From: Adiantum capillus-veneris
Lineage: Eukaryota; Streptophyta; Polypodiopsida; Polypodiales; Pteridaceae
NCBI GenBank assembly: GCA_014529385.2
Contig: CM043954.1
Coordinates: 97,552,247-97,616,246, forward strand
Length of the DNA stretch: 64,000 nt
Direction: 5' to 3'
The notes under the pieces were generated by a model, which was not told the origin of the DNA, did not search any database, and saw only the letters and a list, made by a program, of their open reading frames with translations. The position numbers and the translations under genes are program-made. Each line of letters begins with the position of its first letter. Position 1 is the first letter of the stretch. Below are positions 23,384 through 34,583 of the stretch, one piece after another.

Positions 23384-25015
23384 AAAACTCCATCCTTGGG
23401 AAATTACCTTCACTTTGTGACTTGTATTGATGATTACTCTAGGCATGCATGGGTGTATCCACTTAAAGCGAAGTCCGAAGTTTTTATGTGCTTCAAACAA
23501 TTTCTGGCTACAGCTAAAAATGAATCGAAATGTACTATGGGCACCCTCCGTTTCGATCAAGGGGGGGAGTATATGTCTCATGAATTTAATGCATTTCTTG
23601 CTAGTCATGGGATAAAACACCAATGTACAGTGCCTTATACACCTCTGCAAAATGGTATTGCTAAGAGGAAAAATAGGTCACTTATGAAAATGGCACGGTG
23701 TATGGTCAAAAGTCAAGCTTTGCCACATTTGTTTTGGCTTGAGGTCATCATGTGTGGCATTTATGTACTTAACAGGTGTACTACAAAAGCTTTCCAGTCT
23801 ATTACTCCATATGAGTCATGGCATGATAGAAAGCCTTCTATTGAGCACATGCATGTTTTTGGTTGTTTGTCATATGCTTTGATGCCACAAACACAGCGCA
23901 GAAAATTGGATGATAAGGCTGTCAAATGTATTTTTGTTGGTTATAGTGCTGAAAGCAAAGGTTATAGGTTATATCATCCGCAAACAAAGCATATCTTGGT
24001 CTCACCGGATGTTGTATTTGTGGAAGATTATATTCAGCCCTTGTTGTCATGTACTAGAGATAGTATTGTCAGCTCACAAGACATTTATGAAACTTTGTTG
24101 CCTCTTTTTAGTGGTGGGATTTCAAATGTAAACTCCAATGAGGCAAACGTACAGCCTATGGGGGTTTTCGAAAATGCTACAGATCAGCCTATTATTGATG
24201 CAGATGTACATGATGTACTTGATGAGGAAAGCGCTAAGAATGAGCAGGCTAGAGGTATGCCAAAATGGCTCCTGCATACTTTGCATGACAATAAATTGGA
24301 TGCACCTTTGTCTAGGCGTACTCGTTCAGGTTCTTGCTATGCATCTCATACATCAGATTCTTATGCTTTGGTTGTGTCTAGCTTACATGATGTTGAGGAA
24401 CCTCTGTCTTTTGCTGAAGCACAGAATTCAAAAAATTGGATGGCTGCCATGCAATCAGAATATGATGCACTTCTAGAAAATGACAAGCGAACTTTATGTG
24501 ATTTGCCTCTTGGTAAAAAGGCCATTGGTACAAAGTGGGTTTACAAGTTGAAACGCAAGCTGGATGGTGAGGTTGATTGCCATAAGGCTCAACTTTTTGC
24601 AAAAGGCTATGCGCAACAAAATGGCATAGATTATGGAGAAACGTTTTCTCCCACTTTTCGTATGACTACTGTTTGTTTTCTATGTGCATTGGCAGCTCAT
24701 TTTGGTTGGAATGTACATCAATTGGATATTTTTACTTCTTTCTTGAATGCTGGCATATTTGAGGAAGTTTATGTAACGTGGCCTCACGGTTATGTCAAGA
24801 AAGGACAAGAGGAAAAAGTGTGTAGATGTAAGAAGGCTTTGTATGGGTTGAAGCAATCTCCTCGTGCTTGGTATGAGAAATCTGACACTCATTTGGTCAA
24901 ACGAGGCTTTCGTAACAGTCCAACAGAAAGAACATTGTATGTAAAGAGTGAGGGTGATGTACTTCTCATTGTAGTTCTTTATGTAGATGATTTGCTGATC
25001 ACTGGACCAAAATGA
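23375..25015 (+). pseudogene. Copia E pol: integrase (protease deleted) and reverse transcriptase
   Basis: A 546-codon open frame. It begins inside the integrase core (TPSLGNYLHFVTCIDDYSRH), so protease and the pre-integrase zinc region are missing. The second integrase Asp is present (LRFDQGGEYMS) but the catalytic Glu is replaced by Lys (NGIAKRKNR, codon 23663-23665; J has NGVAERKN). RT follows: KWVYKLKRKLDGEVDCHKAQ, VHQLDIFTSFL, ALYGLKQSPRAWYEK and catalytic YVDDLLITG at 24980-25006. The frame ends right after this. Integrase-before-RT order is Ty1/copia. The long open frame hides two lethal defects for integration. Confidence 0.85.
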
Positions 25016-25916
25016 AAGACATATTGCTGAATTTAAGTTTGATTTGAATGCTACTTCAAGATGAAAGATTTGGGGCTGTTGCATCATTACTTGGGTATAT
25101 AGTTGAAGCAGTGTGATGGTGGTATTGCCTTGTGTCAGAAAAGTTACCTAGAGACATTGCTATGTAAGTTTGGACTTGAGGATTGCAAACCTCCCATGGA
25201 AACAAGTTTGACATTGGGTCTTCATGATGATGGTGATCCTGCAGATGTCACTCTTTACCAAACTACTATTGGATGCCTCATTTATGTATGCAACACGAGG
25301 CCAGATATTTAATTTGCAGTCTCACATGTCATCAGATTTATGCATAGCCCAAGGTCTAAGCATTGGTAGACTGTCAAGAGGATTTTACGCTAGTTGAGTG
25401 GCACTTTACATCTTGGCTTGTTTTATCCCAATGGGGGATCATTGCCGCCATACTTACATGCATTTTTGGACTCAGATTGGGCTGGTTGTTTTGACACGTG
25501 AGTGTCCAAAAGTGGTTTTCCTTTATGATGCTTAGAAGTTCATGTATATCATGGTTGAGCAAGAAGCAACCTACTGTGGCCACTTCTAGTTGTGAGGCTA
25601 AGTATAGGGTAGTCTTCACAAATACCATTGAGTGTGTATGGCTCAGATGCCTTATGGCTGATTTGGGTGTTGGAAAGGACACTGCCAACACTATCTACAT
25701 GACAATCAGAGCGCATTGGCAGTTGCAAGGAACCCACTTTTTCATGCTTGCATAAAGCACATTGAGGTGCATTACCACTATGTCAGGGAGAGGCTCTTAG
25801 CAGGAGAGATCATCTTGGCTTATGTGCCAACACAGGACAACCTTGCAGATCTTTTCACAAAGGTATTGTCTTGTGAGAAGTTCAAAGCTTTGGGCTTACT
25901 CCCCTTTGTGGATTGA
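25016..25916 (+). pseudogene. Copia E RT end and RNase H, frameshifted
   Basis: Continues in shifted frames: the RT tail (QCDGGIALCQKSYLETLLCK, VTLYQTTIGCLIYVCNTRPD), then RNase H motifs (LDSDWAGCFDT near 25475, SSCEAKYR near 25585, HIEVHYHYVRERLLAGEI near 25760) ending GLLPFVD at about 25913. Several stops are present. J retains the same RNase H in one open frame. Confidence 0.8.
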
Positions 25917-25978
25917 TGGTGTCCTCAGGGCATGGAACTCCCGTTTACTTTGTGCGCCAGCTCTCGTTCACCACATCG

Positions 25979-26012
<34 letters not shown>
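25979..26012. repeat. Poly-C run (34 C) next to polypurine tract of copia E
   Basis: In sister elements this position reads CATCACTCCAGG. Here it is an uninterrupted 34-C homopolymer directly before CCAGGGGGAT. Either local expansion or an assembly/sequencing artefact. Confidence 0.9.
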
Positions 26013-26021
26013 AGGGGGATT

Positions 26022-26207
26022 TTTTACCATATACATGTGGTAGTGATGTGTGTGAACACACTTAGGACCGCCGAGGCATTTTTTCCATCATTCTAGGTCT
26101 ATCTATCTTTCCATTGCACACTAACTAAAACACTCTCTATTGTGTGCCTTGAGCTTTCTTTGTCTTCTCCAAGCAGTGTGCGTTTTCTTACAACCTTAAT
26201 TCCAACA
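26022..26207 (+). mobile_element. 3' LTR of copia E with ~45 bp internal deletion
   Basis: Runs from TTTTACCATATACATGTGG (canonical TGTTACC…) to TTCCAACA. Compared with the 5' LTR it lacks the block from CCCCTCACTAGG to TACGCCCAT. Divergence between the two LTRs shows an old insertion. Confidence 0.85.
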
Positions 26208-27062
26208 ATCCAATTATTTATTTTGGCTTTTAGCTATTTATTTTACTTATTTGTCAAATTTTTGGTAGAGAACTTGGACCCTTGTGTTCGAGTTCAAGTT
26301 ATCAGTGTTTGAATCCATGGGTCGGCAATCAAGGCAAATGTATCTGGTAGGGAACCAGTCACATGTATCTAAAATGATATGGTTGAGTGCACCAATCCAG
26401 TGTTGTTCAACACGACATATTCAAACGTTCATTATCTGGACTATTTTGGACATGATGTCTGCAATTCATGAATGGGGATTCTTGGGCGTGATGTATGGTC
26501 TACAGTTTCATTTTCTAAAAGGCAACTAATTCTCAACATTGCATTCTTCTAAGCTTCAAACTTATGAATGACCAAAAGTAGGATATTTGTAGGTTAGAAC
26601 GGAAATTAGCTTAAGATCCAAATCCAAAGAGGAAGACCAAGCCATAATCTTTAAGAAATTTAATAAATTTAAAGATCCTCTTAGTCATGGGGGTGGACTA
26701 TTCACATAGTTATAGCTCCTCATTAATTAAAAGGGTTCCTACCCTTTTGTTGAAGTGTAAACTATGTTCCAACTATAGTAGCAAAAAAGTTCCCCCTCTA
26801 TCCTAAGGCCCAGTGTCCCAACAATATTACCCCTCAAGAGCACCTATGGTCCTCCATCACAGGCTCAAGAAATTGGAGATGAGGCACAAGAAAACCATGG
26901 CCATCAAACCATTGATTGCACACACGCATTGGTTTGATTTGGTAAGAAGCAAGTAGAGTCTTTGGTAGGAACTCAAATACTACCTTTTGGTCCATGGATC
27001 TAGATCTCTTTGTCTTTTATAGTCTCTTCATGTCTACTAGCACAACTACTTTGGTGCTGCTT
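26208..27062. other. Unassigned spacer
   Basis: No coding motifs or repeats recognised. Followed by an (AG)n tract with interruptions at 27065-27118. Confidence 0.35.
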
Positions 27063-27082
27063 TAACGAGAGCGAGAGAGAGA

Positions 27083-27116
<34 letters not shown>

Positions 27117-27119
27117 CTG

Positions 27120-28040
27120 AGAAACCTTGAACCATACGTCCTTTAACCCTATCAACTTAAACCCTAATACCCTAAGTGCTAAGCCTTAAACCCTAGGCCC
27201 TAAATAATATACCCTAAACCTTAAACCCTAGACCCTAGATCCTAAACCCTAAACCTTAAGGCCCAAATTCGAAATCCTAAAACTTGAACTCTGAAACCTA
27301 AATCCTAAAAAACAAACCCTAAATCCTAAACCCTAAGCCTCAAACCCTAATACACTATCATAGGTGATATGTTATAAACCATATCCTCCAAACCCTGAAC
27401 CATAGATCCTATACCCTAAACCTTAAGGCCCAAATTCTAAACCCTAATCATTGAGATCTAAATCCTAAAGCCTATAACTTTGATACCCTTAGTGCTAATT
27501 AATAAGCTTTGTGCCCCAAATCCTAAACCCTTAGCCATGAACCCTAAATAATAAACCCACAGCTCTATATCCTAAACTCTAACTCTAATATCCTCAACCT
27601 TAAGGCCCAAATTCAGGGGCCTAAACCCTAACCCCTAGGATCGTTGACCTTAGCCCCAAAGCATGACCTTAATGCATAAATCCTAAGGCCTAAAATTCCA
27701 ATTCTAAATTACAAGCCATAAGCCATAAACCCAAAGCCCCAAATTATGGCTTTTAACCCTAAACTTCAAACGCTAAGCTTCAATTACCAAAAATTTATAA
27801 TCTGCTCCCTAAGGTCCCAAATTTAAGGTCCTTAACCCTAAAGTTCAAACTCTAACCCTTAACCTCAAACCCTAACCTTCACCTCAAACCCAAAACCATC
27901 TAGGACAAACTTCAAATGTTAAACTAAGCGTTAAGTTCCAAACCCTTAAACTCCATAAACTTAGAATTCTAAATATAAGTCCCAAATTCCAACCCGTACA
28001 GCCTATACTCTAATCCCCAAGCCCTAAATGTGTTAATCAA
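27120..28040. repeat. Degenerate telomere-like CCCTAAA repeats
   Basis: About 0.9 kb dominated by variants of CCCTAAA (AAACCCTAAACCTT, TAAACCCTAGACCC), the Arabidopsis-type plant telomere repeat with CCCTAAA on the plus strand. Many units carry substitutions or inserted words such as AAGGCCCAAATTC, which itself recurs (27260, 27426, 27603). Purest at 27190-27330, most decayed beyond 27700. Interstitial, because retroelement DNA lies on both sides. Confidence 0.8.
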
Positions 28041-30360
28041 AACTATGGTAAATCTTAAGATTTACATAGGTATACATAGTGCTAAAACTCATGGAATTTG
28101 ATTGTTGGTCGAGTTTTCCTTCAAAGTCTTCCATCACATTCAATATTATGGATACATTGACACCCCTTAAAAAATATGAGAGTTGATAGCACATGGTAAT
28201 GTCTATATATTTTACATGAACTCATGTGGACTCTAATCTATAGCATCAATAAGCTTGGTGCAAGAAATTTGAACAACTCTCATGCGAATTGAATGATAGC
28301 TAGGTTGGTTTGCAAAGTTTTAAGATTTTTCATGTGCCTTAAGATATATTACAAATATGTGGACTAAAATTGATGTGAGCTCATGTGTTTAACTTGAAAG
28401 TTGATCAAGTTTCCTTGAAATGTTTGAATATGATACCACACAAGTTCCATTGCGCTTGAGCTCATGTGAACTCTAGTGAAGTGCCTCATTAACCTTGGTG
28501 TTTTTATCAAAACATCATTCCATGACAACTAGAGCACCACCCAAATTTCATTATATCTTTATGCTTAGGGAGAGCTTGTTATCTTTATCATAAATATACA
28601 TATTGGTGTTCAAATTCATTCACTGGTATGGATACCTTCCCACCCTAAAAAAGGATGAGGGTTGATAGCACATGGTAATGTATGAGATTTGGATGGCTGG
28701 ACAAAGCTCATGGGAGTGGAGTAATAGATAAGTCGGCTTGCAAAGGTTTAAGATTTTTCCATGTTCTTGAAGATATGTTACAAATATGTGCACTAATATT
28801 GATGTGAACTCGTGTATTGAAGCCCTTGATATGATTATAAAAACTATGTTACACTCAAACTAAGTTTACATAGTGCCTTGCCAATGCTTGATAGTTTGAA
28901 GGCACTAACATCCTGCAAGGGATGAAGGTTAGCACATAGTGAGGCCTATGCATGTGATTTGGACAATTCGCCAAATCTCATGGAGCTTGAAAGTTGATCA
29001 AGTTTCCTTGAAATGATTGAATATGCTACCACATAGATTCCATTGCACTTGAGCACATGTGAACTCTAGTGAATTGCCTCATTGACCTCAGTGCTTTTAT
29101 CAAATCATAGTTCCATGAGAATTCAAGGGCCACCTATTCTCAAATATCTTGATGCTTAGGAAATCTTGTTATCTTTATCATAAGTATACATATTGGTGTT
29201 CGAATTTGTTCACTAGTATGGATACCTTGCCACCCTCATAAAGGATGAGGGCTTATAGACCATGGTAACATTTGCAATTTGGACAGCTTGCCAAATCTCA
29301 TGGGAGTTGACTGATAGCTATGTTTTCTTGCAAATCTTCAATATGTTGCCATGTGGTTTTGACCCGTGTTACAAATATGTGCACTACAACCAATGTGAGC
29401 TCATGTTTTGAAGCCCTTAATGTGGTAATGTAACTATGGTGAATTCAAACTACATTTTCATATGTCATTGCCAATGATAGTTTGGATGCATTGAATTTCT
29501 ACAAGGGATGAGGGTTGATAGCACGGAATGTAAACTATGCATGTGATATGGAGGGCTAGCCAAATCATGGAACTCAATGAGGTATGGATGGCTAGCCAAA
29601 TCTCATGGAACTCAATGGCTAGGTGGGTTATATTCAGGTTATATTGCAATGATGATTGAATACACTAGCACCAAGATTCCTTTTCACTAGAGCTCAAGTG
29701 ACCTCTAGTGCAGTGTCTCATTAAGCTTGATGCTTTTATCAAACAATACTTCCATGAGAATCGGACAATGGTCCAAATCTCAATTGTATTGATGATAAAG
29801 GAAAGGTTGTCATCTTCAACTTGAGTATGCATATTGGTGTAATAGCTATCTTTCAAACTAAGCTAGGTAAGTTCAAACTAAGTTCATATAGTGCCTTGCT
29901 AATGTTTGATAGTTTGGATGCATTGACATCATTCAAGGAATCAAGGTTGATAGCACAGAGGGAGACCTATGCATCAGATTTAGATGACTTACCAAATCTC
30001 ATGGCATTTGATAGTTGATCAATTTTTTTGCAAAGATTGAATATCATACCACAAAGATTTCATTTCACTTCAGCTCGTGTGAACTCTAGCAAAGTGACTC
30101 ATTAACCTTGGTCCTTCTATCAAAACATAGTTCCATGAGAATTGGATGGCCACCAAAATCACAAATATAAGTTTATTATCGGGGAAGCTTGCTATCTTCA
30201 GCATGATGATTCCATTGTACTTGAGATCATGTGCACTCTAGAGAACTCCTCATTAACCTGGGTACTTCTATCAAAACATAGTTCAATGAGAATTGGATGG
30301 ACACCTAAATCTCAAATATCGTGATGCTTAGAGAAATCTTGTTATCTTTAGCATAAGTAT
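28041..30360. repeat. Diverged tandem repeat array (units several hundred bp)
   Basis: Recurring words mark irregular units. GGTTGATAGCAC or its variants appear near 28170, 28660, 28920, 29240, 29512 and 29944. GAACTCTAGTGAA…CTCATTAACCTTGGTG appears near 28468, 29058, 29700 and 30080. TTGATCAAGTTTCCTTGAAATG appears near 28404 and 28992. Spacing varies from about 370 to 640 bp. No coding frame with motifs. Confidence 0.7.
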
Positions 30361-31660
30361 GCATATTAGACTTTGTAGTAAGGCTACGGGGCTATACAAG
30401 ACTGAATTTGCATGGCCACCTTGGTGGATGTGCTCTTGAGGACCTTCTCTCCAAGTTGGACCATACTTGGTTCGGGCGCCCAAGCACTCTTGGACCACCC
30501 ATCGATCGGTGTCCAGTGTGGACATACCGGCCGGCCCGGGTGGGGCTCAGACCACCTTGGCTAGAGAGGTAGCCTCCACCAGGTAGAGAATGGCTAGCCT
30601 TTGGCCACCTCTTTTAGATAATTCACGAGCTACCAAACAGCACCTCTTTAGTAGCCGGGACAATTTTGGACTAGGCCCAAGGTAGGTCGTCCAGTGGCTA
30701 GCCAGGTGACTAGTGGCTCAACTCATCAGTGGATTTACTAGGCCACCACTATCACATATTTGTTGTTTATAGGGGTTGCCTTGGTTAGATATTTCCACTA
30801 GCAGCAGATATGTGGTGGCCGTGTGATGGCCTTGGCATGTGGATATATACAACATCATGTGGACAGCCTTGAGGCTAGGGACAGTCGTGAGAGTCTAGCT
30901 AGAGTTTTGTGATTCTTGCCATATTCTTGCTATAGCCTTACCACTATGTGTGTCATCATCTAGAGCACCTGCCTTGCACTCTTGGGCAATAGCCTTGGAG
31001 CACTCCACCTTGTTTGTCTGCAGAGTTGGGCATGTGAGCCTTGTATTCATGTCTTCTAGTTACATTGTGGTTTTCAGTAGTGCTACACCCATTGCACTCT
31101 CTATTGCACCTCAACCTCTACATCACATTGTACCTTGTTGTGTAGTCGTGGACTGGGCAGAGTTGGCCACATCCAAACTAGTCGTGTATGGTCATTTGGT
31201 TATGTACAGGGTGCTGCCTTGGAGGGCTTATGGTTGTCAATTATCTATTGTCTCAATTCTTGTTCATTGTTGAGTTCTTGTTCACTACCATTTTCATGTT
31301 TTCACATTATCTATTGGTTTGAGCTAGCTTGTGAGTCCATATGCATATTGCATGTGGACCCCACCACTGTAGAGCACTGTGTGCACCATTTCCATCTACA
31401 TTTGCTCTCATTTTTTGGCACGCACATTGGGATAGCTTTATCAGGTCTTGCAAGCTAGCCCAATCACCTAAGAAGTTATATTGAGACAAGCAAATAGTGT
31501 GGCCACATTCTAGGGTGCTATAGGCAGTTGTAGTCGCTTCAACCATCTACCCTAAATTTTAGCCTAAATTTTAGGAAACCCCTTTTTTGCATCTATGCAT
31601 GCGTGTTACTTGCTCTAAGTCAAGTGGAGCACATATATGATGGTGGATGCATTTACCTAT
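30361..31660. other. Unassigned, GC-richer segment at the broken end of gypsy F
   Basis: Differs in base composition from the array to its left (GGCCGGCCCGGGTGGGG near 30530). Long frames here (e.g. 30950-31273) lack motifs and look like chance. Could be a retroelement LTR, but no termini or PBS were found. Confidence 0.3.
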
Positions 31661-32240
31661 TTGAGTTACACAAACACGCAGTTTGCCATTCTTTTTCTGT
31701 ACCACCACAATAGGGGACACAAAATCCGTGTATTCAATCTCGTAGATAAACTCGACATCCTTCAGTTTGTCTATCTCTTCCTTAATTTTCTTGGCAAAAG
31801 TCTCATTGTACACGTAAGGACGTTGTCTGCGTGGTCTGGCATCACTCTTAAGGGGTATCGTGTACTGACAAATCTCAGGATCTATCCCCTTCAGATCTTT
31901 GTATGACCATGCAAAGACATCTTTGTATCGTCTGAGCGTATTGACTAGAAGTTTCTCTTCTTCGTCAGTAAGGTCGGTGGTGATGTATGCCGGTTTAGGC
32001 TCCTCCCCTTGTTCTGCTAAGTTGATGCATTTGGCTTTTTCAAGCTCATTATATGAAGTTCTTGGTTCTTTGGGATCTCATTTGGGTTTTTGTACCACTA
32101 TTTTCCTATCCTGAATGGTATACTTCTTATAGTGGGAAGGTGCGTCGAATTTATCATCATTTGATTCCGCGTCAGTTTCCATTTCTGTTGTCCAAACTTC
32201 CTTCAAGGCTCATTTCAGTTCATTGTATTTGATTTTGCGC
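31661..32240 (-). pseudogene. Gypsy F reverse transcriptase N-terminus, truncated
   Basis: Reads on the minus strand through LRRYKDVFAWSYKDLKGIDP, then IKEEIDKLKDVEFIYEIEYT and VSPIVVVQKKNGKLRVCV. Homology stops exactly where DYRxLN should follow. The catalytic part of RT, RNase H, integrase and the 3' LTR are absent, so the element is cut at about 31660. Confidence 0.75.
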
Positions 32241-32524
32241 TCCATTTTGGACAACTTCATCGATTTTTTGGAATTGCTCTCCTTTTTTGGTTTTTCTGTG
32301 TTCACCTTTTCTTATTTTGTTTTGGTTGAGTCAGGTTTCATGTATCTCTTTCATATCCTGTCTTTAAGGTAGTCCGTTGCTTTGACTAACTTTAAGTACT
32401 GCGTTTTGTCACTTAACAAAGGTATTGAGTCCTCGTTGTGCTTATTTTGGTTGTTTCTGCATTTATCTTGATATCTACATTGTCTTCAAGGATTTTGGTT
32501 CGGAAAATCGTACTAGATCACCCG

Positions 32525-32794
32525 TCAATCCTTCCGTTTGATGCTCTGACTTGAGCTACTAGACGACTCGTCATTTGCGTTATCCTCTATCAACTTATCA
32601 ATCGAGTCTTGGAAATCTTCTTCGTCCGTTAGGTTAAGCTCTCTTACTGACATTTCATCCACTATGCATCGGCACTCGGCAACCCTCTCCTTGCCAGTGA
32701 CTTCCCTCTCTAACTTCGGATTTAGGCTGACATCCAACATTTGGAATGGAATGATATCATATCCTTCCTCATCAAATAATTTGGTGAGGGTCAC
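32525..32794 (-). pseudogene. Gypsy F protease-RT linker
   Basis: Acidic 89-codon frame (LTDEEDFQDSIDKLIEDNAN, then a Ser run) between protease and RT in the expected order. Linkers of this type in Tat elements are poorly conserved. No enzymatic motif. Confidence 0.45.
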
Positions 32795-33042
32795 CTCGTT
32801 TACACAAACATCAAGAATGGCTAATATCTATTGCTATCCAAAAGGCTCAAACATTTCTTCTGGAAAAGGCTCTGGTATATAGGCCTCGTCTTGTGCAGTC
32901 CTATCAAGAATGCGATTCTCCCTTTTTAAACTTCCACCTTCGAAAGCTTCTCATGTCCACTGGTGAGCTTTGTTCTGTAGCCAAGCCAGTATTCCTCCTT
33001 CCTGGTTAGTTGTGGAGTTCAAGTCTTCTCCTGGGGTTCGTT

Positions 33043-33942
33043 CTACATCTCTATAGCTATGATCTTAACACTAATTTCCATAGTGACATCCTTGTTCCTT
33101 AGATAGATATAGTCGTAGACCCAATCTTGCACCATTTTGAGCTGAGGCATGAATGGTCTTCCCAATATGATATAGAAGTTGCTGCTCTCATCGAAATTCA
33201 TAATAGCAAAAGTGTGTTCATATGCAATTCCACAAGAGGTTAACACAAAATGCTCCAAGATGCCTATGGGTCTTTCCAGATACCCATTTGTCAATTGAAG
33301 TTTCATTCTAGTCTGTCTGAGAGCAGGTTTTCTCCATTTTTCCCACATTGCTTTGGTAGCTATGGCTATTCCAACCCCACTATCCAATATTGCTATCGAC
33401 TTGACCTCTTTGTACTCCACCGGCAGGGTAGTATTTCCTTCTTCACCTTCATAATAATCCCCTACCTTGTTTACTGGTATTGGCTCATGTTTAGTTTGTT
33501 TCGAGGGTTGTGTCTTCAGCATGTTTGGAGAAACATTGGGTGGCGAAATTACCAGCCCTATTTTTTCCAAATTTTTCCCGACCTCATCCCAAAGATTCGG
33601 TCTGATGTGTAGTAATTCTGACAGAGTGAGTGTACAACATATAGAGGATGACATCAGCTTGTGAAGAGTTTTAGCATCCATCATCTTAGGATTGGCTTTC
33701 CATTGAGACGGTACTTTCTTCACCTCTGATCGAGTTTCATGGTTACCAATAAATGAAGGTAAAGTCTTCAACGACTGTGGTTTACTGTCTTCCAATATCG
33801 TTGTACCTGCATCGCCATTTAGTGATCTGATGTCATTTGGATAGAGCTCATGCTCCAAGTGAATCTCTCGAATGGGAACTGACAAAAGTGTAGCACTCCT
33901 ATCTTTTCTATTCCTGATATGTTCCCATAGCTCCTGAGCCAT
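33043..33942 (-). CDS. Gypsy F aspartic protease region
   Basis: 299 codons open. The N-terminal 170 residues are low in recognisable motifs. Then comes a retropepsin: IAILDSGVGIAIATKAMWEK with the DSG active site, flap-like GYLERPIGILEHFVL, and the C-terminal FYIILGRPFMPQLKM (LGR helix motif). It would mature the gag-pol polyprotein. It is a segment of a polyprotein, not an independent gene; the neighbouring gag (34584-37173) and RT pieces are on the same strand in the right order. The domain itself looks intact although the element is dead. Confidence 0.75.
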   Translation of the reverse strand: MAQELWEHIRNRKDRSATLLSVPIREIHLEHELYPNDIRSLNGDAGTTILEDSKPQSLKTLPSFIGNHETRSEVKKVPSQWKANPKMMDAKTLHKLMSSSICCTLTLSELLHIRPNLWDEVGKNLEKIGLVISPPNVSPNMLKTQPSKQTKHEPIPVNKVGDYYEGEEGNTTLPVEYKEVKSIAILDSGVGIAIATKAMWEKWRKPALRQTRMKLQLTNGYLERPIGILEHFVLTSCGIAYEHTFAIMNFDESSNFYIILGRPFMPQLKMVQDWVYDYIYLRNKDVTMEISVKIIAIEM

Positions 33943-34583
33943 TGTTCTTCCACTTCCGAAATTGGCAGTGGTGCTTGAGAATACATTCCATCTATTGTAT
34001 TGGCTACCACCCTTGTATACAATGGTATTTCTTCTACAAAATCTGGTCGGTCTTTCTTCTCAATTCCCCACCCCTCTAACTCTTGAATCTTTTCTTGGAT
34101 TAATACGTCAGTTATTGAGCAGTAGGAACTGATGGTTCCATAAGCGCTTGAGCGGCTTGGATGAGCTCCTTAGCCTCTCTTTCTCATAGCCTGGATGAGG
34201 GTACGTTAACCACCTATCCTCTTGGGTTTGGTTAGGCTTTAGCCTTGCCTTGTAAGCCTTTAAAATTGTGTCCAAAGGTTCGAACATAAGTCTACCAAGA
34301 CATATCCTCCCGATGGTATATCCGATGGTTTTTTTATCTCGTTGTTTCCCTTAAGGTATATTTACCTTTGCAGCTATTCCTCTGTTTTCACTAATTTGGT
34401 TTTCAATGCCGTTTTTTTCTTTTCTATTTTGGCTTTAATCTTGTCTCGTTTTGCCTTCCACGATTTCCTAGGGGTTCGGACAGACAAATTTTCTATATTT
34501 GTTTGGCTGGCTGGGATGTTCCTTGTTACCTCATGTGCTTGAGCTCTAGTGATTGTGTTTATCAGAATGTTTGGTTCTATTTT

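Noticed and set aside
28041-30360. CRISPR-like array
   Set aside because: Repeats are long, diverged and irregularly spaced in eukaryotic DNA; nothing like short identical repeats with unique spacers.
30950-31458. Two ~107-codon frames as possible genes
   Set aside because: Hydrophobic low-complexity translations without motifs, start context or conservation visible here.
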